From DATARH01 sp036489765 (GTDB taxonomy: Bacteria; Pseudomonadota; Alphaproteobacteria; ATCC43930; CGMCC-115725), in NCBI GenBank assembly GCA_036489765.1, contig DASXFE010000132.1, positions 1-64,000 on the forward strand: a stretch of 64,000 nt of DNA. The letters run 5' to 3'. The notes beneath the pieces were generated by a model. It worked only from the letters and a program-made list of their open reading frames with translations, ran no database searches and was not told where the DNA came from. The position numbers and the translations under genes were made by a program. Of the stretch, positions 62,646 to 64,000 are shown piece after piece; the stretch's first letter is position 1; every line of letters begins with the position of its first letter.

Positions 62646-64000
62646 TTAATTGTTTCCGGGCTCCATAGATTCGATCGCTGCTACATTGTGAATGCGGTCG
62701 GCAATCGCGGCAAAGGTGTCGCCGCGTTCGGCGATCACCGTGCGCGGGAACAGCACGAGCACGGTCTCGCCGGGATACACCTCGTCGAACCGGTGCACCG
62801 CGACGAGCCTCTCCTCGCGCATGACGGCGAGGGGGAACGCGCCCTCGGGCACGACCGACGCGTAGTTTTCCGGGAGCGGCATCTCGCCGATGCCGAATTC
62901 CTGGCCGGCGATCACGATGCGCCCGCGCGCGCCGGGGAGCCGCGACAGGCCGGCAAAGGCCGGTGCGGCCAAAGCCTCGGCGGAAAACGTCGTCTCGAAC
63001 TGGAAGTGCCGGGCGATCGAGGCGGCAAAGCTGGCGTCGGCGATGCGCAGCACGATCGGCATGTCGGGATTGCGCACCCGCCCACCGAGCGCAATTTCGA
63101 GGTTCAGCGTGTCGACATTGGTCAGCGCGACGAGGCTGTGCGCGGCACCGAGGTTGCACAGGTCGAGCGTGTCGTCGCGGCTGGCGTCGCCGGTCAGGAG
63201 GTCGAAGCCCTGGTCCCGCGCCCGCTCGATCAGCGCCGGGTCGGGCGAGCGCTCGACGACGACAAGCGACCGGCCGGAGCCGAGCAGGAGGTCGATCACC
63301 CCCGACCCGATGCTCCCCGCGCCGCAGACGACGATGTGCCCGCGTCGGCGGATGCGCCGCAGCCCCTGCATGCGCACATAGCGCGCCTGGGTCAGCATCG
63401 ATGCGGCGAAACCGATAAAGATGCCGGTCAGCACGACCCCCGCCAGCATCAGCATCATCGCGATCAGGATGTCGAGATCGCTGTTGCGGTCCGGGGTCAG
63501 GTCGCCGTACCCGGTGGTCGTCATCGTCGCGAGGACGAAATAGGCGGCCGTCAGCCAGTGCGTGCTGAAGGCGTAGCGGAAATGCCAGGTGCCCACGGCA
63601 AAAAGCATAAGCGCGGCCAGCGCGAACATGGCCATGAACCGATCGATCCGCCGCAGCCGCGCGCGCCATGGCAACCTGGGCATCCGCGGAACGATGGCAT
63701 CGCCGTCGGCCATAGCCGGCCGGCGCGGCGTCGATGCGGCGAGTTCCTCGAGCGTCCCATGCAGGACGAGCCGCACGCCGCGTGCGATCCGCTCGTCACG
63801 GTCGAACCGGATCCGTTCGCCGATCGCGACGATGCGGAGATCGAGCGATTCCTCGGCGTCGGTGATCGTCTCGCCGGTGATGCCCGCCTCCTCGGCCGTG
63901 CGCGAGGCAAAGGCGGTCAGCGGCCCGCCGCGCTCGGGGAATTCCAGCCCGCGGAACGAAGACGGGTCGAGCGCGACCGCGGCATAGGTCGAGGCCGACA
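62646..64000 (-). CDS. Potassium channel with TrkA-type NAD-binding domains, 5-prime end beyond window
   Basis: The frame is open from the right edge down to 62646, so the gene is cut off; at least 450 residues are present. A membrane pore module has the selectivity filter TTTGYGDL between two helices (FMAMFALAALMLFAVG and MMLMLAGVVLTGIFIGF). A TrkA-N/RCK domain follows, with HIVVCGAGSIGSGVIDLLL and VVVERSPDP, and a C-terminal TrkA-C-like part. About 75 residues before the first in-frame GTG (63776) also look coding (RTAEEAGITGE, IVAIGERIRF), suggesting a second RCK-type domain upstream of the pore. Confidence 0.82.
   Translation of the reverse strand, partial: SASTYAAVALDPSSFRGLEFPERGGPLTAFASRTAEEAGITGETITDAEESLDLRIVAIGERIRFDRDERIARGVRLVLHGTLEELAASTPRRPAMADGDAIVPRMPRLPWRARLRRIDRFMAMFALAALMLFAVGTWHFRYAFSTHWLTAAYFVLATMTTTGYGDLTPDRNSDLDILIAMMLMLAGVVLTGIFIGFAASMLTQARYVRMQGLRRIRRRGHIVVCGAGSIGSGVIDLLLGSGRSLVVVERSPDPALIERARDQGFDLLTGDASRDDTLDLCNLGAAHSLVALTNVDTLNLEIALGGRVRNPDMPIVLRIADASFAASIARHFQFETTFSAEALAAPAFAGLSRLPGARGRIVIAGQEFGIGEMPLPENYASVVPEGAFPLAVMREERLVAVHRFDEVYPGETVLVLFPRTVIAERGDTFAAIADRIHNVAAIESMEPGNN

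Overview
The window is about 64 kb of GC-rich DNA with the gene content of an alphaproteobacterium, most likely in Rhodospirillales and close to Acetobacteraceae. That placement is an inference. It rests on a fused BcsAB cellulose synthase with a BcsD subunit, an F1-only atpHAGDC cluster, an obgE-proB-proA-nadD-rsfS-rlmH gene order, and several families of short palindromic repeats of the kind scattered through alphaproteobacterial genomes. I found no tRNA, rRNA, CRISPR array, transposase or phage gene.

Layout. Positions 0.3-4.7 kb hold a minus-strand methylcrotonyl-CoA carboxylase operon (mccB, a small lipoprotein gene, mccA, a DUF1489 gene). Positions 5.0-6.5 kb hold small plus-strand genes and a threonine-dehydratase-like enzyme. 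Positions 6.5-15.6 kb hold the phosphate regulon: phoR, a Pho box, pstSCAB, phoU, phoB and an extra sensor kinase. maeB (malic enzyme) stands opposite a long plus-strand housekeeping run from 18 to 29 kb: rplU-rpmA, obgE-proB-proA, a nadD-rsfS fusion, rlmH, gpmI, an EnvC-like factor, ctpA and rppH. Next come a ribokinase-like gene, an M20 peptidase coupled to a D-amino-acid dehydratase-like enzyme, and a ferritin-like protein. The atpHAGDC cluster occupies 33.5-38.6 kb, with a repeat element sitting between atpA and atpG.

The most distinctive region is 38.9-57.4 kb, an 18.5-kb run of minus-strand genes that reads as one cellulose production and modification locus. In transcription order it contains: a proline-rich protein with a BcsR-like N-terminus; fused bcsAB; a barrel-less BcsC-like TPR protein; a second BcsC with the outer-membrane barrel; four tandem SGNH-hydrolase paralogues, the first of which is collapsed and has lost its catalytic serine; AlgF-, AlgI- and AlgJ/X-like acetylation proteins; bcsD; and a GH8 endoglucanase (bcsZ). 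The order SGNH-AlgF-AlgI-AlgJ matches the wssFGHI cellulose-acetylation genes of Pseudomonas. The locus therefore appears to combine an Acetobacter-type crystalline-cellulose core with a Wss-type O-acetylation module whose first gene has been amplified.

The right end (57.7-64 kb) carries an AceE-like transketolase-family enzyme, erpA, an amidohydrolase, xth, a small PilZ protein, and a TrkA-type potassium channel gene that runs off the window. Short repeats have altered gene ends at several places, most clearly at the obgE C-terminus and the rppH/ribokinase junction.
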